DNA of 64,000 nucleotides, taken from the NCBI RefSeq assembly GCF_000226115.1, contig NC_016458.1, positions 4,064,001 to 4,128,000 on the forward strand, read 5' to 3'. How positions within the stretch are numbered: the first letter of the stretch is position 1; the number at the start of each line of letters is the position of its first letter. A program made the translations under genes and the position numbers. The notes below the pieces were generated by a model that searched no databases, was not told the DNA's origin, and saw only the letters and a list, made by a program, of their open reading frames with translations. This document shows positions 61,533 through 64,000 of this stretch, piece after piece. Origin of the DNA: Thermothielavioides terrestris NRRL 8126 (Eukaryota; Ascomycota; Sordariomycetes; Sordariales; Chaetomiaceae).

Positions 61533-63515
61533 ATGCATTTACGGATACTCACGTCTCTCCCGCTCACCCTCCTTCTCCTCCTCCCCTTTCCCACATCCGC
61601 CGAGCCCGTCAGGATATCACCGCGCACCGATGATTTGGCCCTCAGTCCCCGAGCGCGCCCGGACGCGCCCGACGGCTATGCCCCGGCCCAGGTGCCGTGT
61701 CCGAGCGACAAGCCGACGGTCCGGCACGCCAACGCGCTCTCCAAGAGCGAGACCGACTGGTTGGCCAAACGCCGCCCGAACACAGTCGACCCCATGATCG
61801 ACTTCCTGAAGCGTGCCAACATCGACGGCTTTGACGCCGAGGCCTACATCAAGAAGGTCGCCTCGGGCGTCAAAGACCTGCCCAACATCGCCATCGCCGT
61901 CTCCGGAGGCGGCTACCGCGCCCTCATGAACGGCGCCGGCTTCGTGGCTGCTGCCGACAGCCGCACCCCGGGCTCCACGGGCACCGGCGGCATCGGCGGG
62001 CTCCTCCAGGCCAGCACCTACCTGGCCGGCCTCTCGGGCGGCGGCTGGCTGGTGAGCAGCATCTACGCCAACAACTTCACCTCGGTCGTGACGCTGCGCG
62101 ACGGCAGGAAGGACAGCAGCATCTGGAAGTTCGACAACTCCATCTTCACCGGCCCGGACCTGCCCGGCATCTTAGACACGGCCAGGTACTGGAGCGAGGT
62201 TGCCAGCCAGGTCCAGGCCAAGGCCGACGCCGGCTTCCAGACCTCCGTCACGGACTACTGGGGCAGGGCGCTCTCGTACCAGCTGATCGACGCCCCGGAG
62301 GGCGGCCCGTCCTACACCTTCTCCAGCATCGCCGAGGACGACGCCTTCTCGAACGCCCAGGCCCCGTTTCCGATCCTGGTCGCCGATAACAGGGCCCCCG
62401 GCACCACCGTCGTCTCGCTGAACTCGACCGTGTTCGAGTTCAACCCCTACGAGATGGGCTCGTGGGACCCCACCACCTTCGGCTTCGTCCCGATCAGGTA
62501 CCTCGCCTCCAACTTCTCGGGCGGCGTGGTGCCGGCCGGCGGCGAGTGCGTCCGCGGCTTCGACTCGGTCAGCTACATCTTCGGCACCAGCAGCTCGCTC
62601 TTCAACGCGTTCCTGCTGCAGAACATCACCTCGGTCAAGGGCGTGCCGCAGTTCCTGGTCGACGCGGCCACCGACATCCTCAAGGGCCTCTCCAACGCTC
62701 GCGACGACGTGGCCCAGTACGTGCCGAACCCGTTCCTGGGCTGGAACAACGCGAGCAACCCGACGGCGGACGCCTTCGAGCTCGACCTCGTCGACGGCGG
62801 CATGGACCTGCAGAACATCCCGCTGCACCCGCTGATCCAGCCGGCCCGCGCCGTCGACGTCATCTTCGCCGTCGACTCCTCCGCCGACACGACCTACTCC
62901 TGGCCCAACGGCACCGCCATGCGCGCCACCTACGCCCGCTCGCAGAGCCCCATCGCCAACGGCACGCTGTTCCCGGCCGTGCCGGACGACCGCACCTTCC
63001 TGGCGCTGGGCCTCAACAACCGGCCGACCTTCTTCGGCTGCGACGCGCACAACTTCACCACCACCACCAGCCAGTCGGCGCCGCCGCCGCTGGTGGTCTA
63101 CCTGCCGAACGCGCCGTACACGGCGCTGTCCAACGCGACGACCTTCACGCCGTCGTACGCGCTCGCGCAGCGCGACGCCATCATCCGCAACGGCTACGAC
63201 GCCGCGACGCAGGGCAACGGCACGCTCGACGCCGCCTGGCCCGCCTGCGTCGCCTGCGCCGTGCTGAGCCGCAGCTGGGCGCGCACCGGCACCGCCGCCC
63301 CGCAAGCCTGCGACGCCTGCTTCGCGCGGTACTGCTGGAACGGCACGACCGCGCCGGCCGACGCCGCCATCGTCGCCGGCGGCGGCGGCGCCGAGTACCA
63401 GCCCACGCTCAAGATCGGGGACGGCAACTCGGCGAGCTCGGCCGGTGTGGCCCTGGCTGGGCGGTCCGTGTGGGCCTTGATTGTCGGGCTGGCGGCGGTG
63501 CTGTTTTCTGTGTGA
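61533..63515 (+). CDS. GPI-anchored lysophospholipase (phospholipase B)
   Basis: Secreted or cell-wall phospholipase B/lysophospholipase that removes acyl chains from (lyso)phospholipids. Single exon, 660 aa; ATG 61533 gives a signal peptide ([20 protein letters not shown], cleaved after TSA). The fungal PLB catalytic domain is complete. The oxyanion motif is [11 protein letters not shown] (Arg129), the nucleophile is Ser168 in [11 protein letters not shown], and the catalytic Asp421 is in [18 protein letters not shown]. Many N-X-S/T sites (for example NNFTS, LNSTV, SNFSG, QNITS, NNAS, NGTA) and a Cys-rich segment ([28 protein letters not shown]) are typical. A Ser/Gly-rich stretch followed by a hydrophobic end ([15 protein letters not shown]) is a probable GPI-anchor signal. 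Confidence 0.95.
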   Translation: MHLRILTSLPLTLLLLLPFPTSAEPVRISPRTDDLALSPRARPDAPDGYAPAQVPCPSDKPTVRHANALSKSETDWLAKRRPNTVDPMIDFLKRANIDGFDAEAYIKKVASGVKDLPNIAIAVSGGGYRALMNGAGFVAAADSRTPGSTGTGGIGGLLQASTYLAGLSGGGWLVSSIYANNFTSVVTLRDGRKDSSIWKFDNSIFTGPDLPGILDTARYWSEVASQVQAKADAGFQTSVTDYWGRALSYQLIDAPEGGPSYTFSSIAEDDAFSNAQAPFPILVADNRAPGTTVVSLNSTVFEFNPYEMGSWDPTTFGFVPIRYLASNFSGGVVPAGGECVRGFDSVSYIFGTSSSLFNAFLLQNITSVKGVPQFLVDAATDILKGLSNARDDVAQYVPNPFLGWNNASNPTADAFELDLVDGGMDLQNIPLHPLIQPARAVDVIFAVDSSADTTYSWPNGTAMRATYARSQSPIANGTLFPAVPDDRTFLALGLNNRPTFFGCDAHNFTTTTSQSAPPPLVVYLPNAPYTALSNATTFTPSYALAQRDAIIRNGYDAATQGNGTLDAAWPACVACAVLSRSWARTGTAAPQACDACFARYCWNGTTAPADAAIVAGGGGAEYQPTLKIGDGNSASSAGVALAGRSVWALIVGLAAVLFSV

Positions 63516-64000
63516 GAATGTACATAGCGTAGGTAAACGGCTGGACCTAGAAACGATAGGTCGGTTTGTACGATTCCGCTGGTGGAGGCGCAAATGCTTG
63601 CTTGGTTGGGACTGGGCTGGGTAGGTAGATACCACGAGACCGGACTATCATAACTCTTGTTTTTTTGCCCAAAATTCTTTTTCCCTGTGTGCATCCTTCG
63701 TCTTTTGATTTGCTTCTAGGCCTCTTCGGCTACTTGTCGAGCTTCGGCAGCATCGTGGCATCGAAATGGATGGGGGACAGCGGAGTTGCATGAAGAATTA
63801 CGAGTCCAGATGCGCGGTGCGGCAAGATGAAAGGACGTAACCGTTCTGGAGAAGAGGAGACTCCCACCTTGGTATCAGGTACCTCAGGTATGCCAACCAC
63901 TTGTGTACTCCCCGGAGAATGCCGACGTGATTGTGGTTTGGCTATGGCCACCCAGCAACGACCCCTTTCAGCATACAACACTTGGGAATCTACCCTTGGT
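63516..64000. other. 3' flank of the lysophospholipase gene to the right edge
   Basis: About 485 bp. A minus-strand frame (63730-63981) ending in PIHFDATMLPKLDK could be the last exon of a gene lying beyond the right edge, but I cannot support it from similarity. Confidence 0.3.

Noticed and set aside
1..64000. A hidden biosynthetic cluster, CRISPR-like array or prokaryotic-type defence system.
   Set aside because: No PKS, NRPS, terpene synthase, P450 set or regularly spaced repeat-spacer array is present; the only regular arrays are the 18-bp units inside the MITEs, the het-c codon repeats and microsatellites.

Overview
The window is nuclear DNA of a filamentous ascomycete, most likely Sordariomycetes and probably Sordariales/Chaetomiaceae. 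The evidence is short introns (52-161 nt, with one of 534 nt), GT-AG splice sites with CTAAC/CTGAC-like branch points, GC-rich exons, a trifunctional his-3/HIS4 gene, a het-c type incompatibility gene, a single-chain fungal urease, a GH45 cellulase of the kind I associate with Myceliophthora/Thielavia relatives, and transposons degraded by repeat-induced point mutation (RIP). I saw no tRNA or rRNA gene. All exon borders were set by hand from reading frame and splice signals; codon phase closes exactly for every multi-exon model given.

Layout. 1-5640 is an AT-rich, TA-saturated block holding the inside of a dead Ty3/gypsy element on the minus strand, cut by the left edge. 6119-37480 is a gene-dense block: ATG6/beclin (+), GH45 endoglucanase (-), het-c (-), HMG-box protein (+), urease (-), a probable nuclear-envelope-type membrane protein (-), mitochondrial threonyl-tRNA synthetase (+), Maf-type nucleotide pyrophosphatase (+), a relic of the 3' end of a GH47 mannosidase (-), UTP11 (+), a large disordered protein (-), D-amino-acid oxidase (+) and CMC1 (-). 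37784-43815 is one Ty1/copia element with 210-bp LTRs and an intact 5-bp target duplication, also heavily RIP-mutated. 43993-63515 carries an FN3/coiled-coil membrane protein (-), PAH1/lipin (+), TAF9 (-), HIS4 (+) and a GPI-type lysophospholipase (+).

Four copies of a ~400-bp non-autonomous element lie at 48083-48481, 59176-59568, 60002-60410 and 60412-60812. They have Mutator-like terminal inverted repeats and 9-10 bp target duplications, and inside each is a three-unit, 18-bp array resembling telomeric TTAGGG repeat next to a GC hairpin. This is the most unusual structure in the window.

The genes are mostly unrelated housekeeping functions: autophagy, nitrogen release by urease and D-amino-acid oxidase, ribosome biogenesis, mitochondrial translation and respiratory assembly, lipid synthesis, transcription and histidine synthesis. 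There is no biosynthetic cluster. The accessory material is confined to the transposons, the MITE-like family and several long gene-free intervals.
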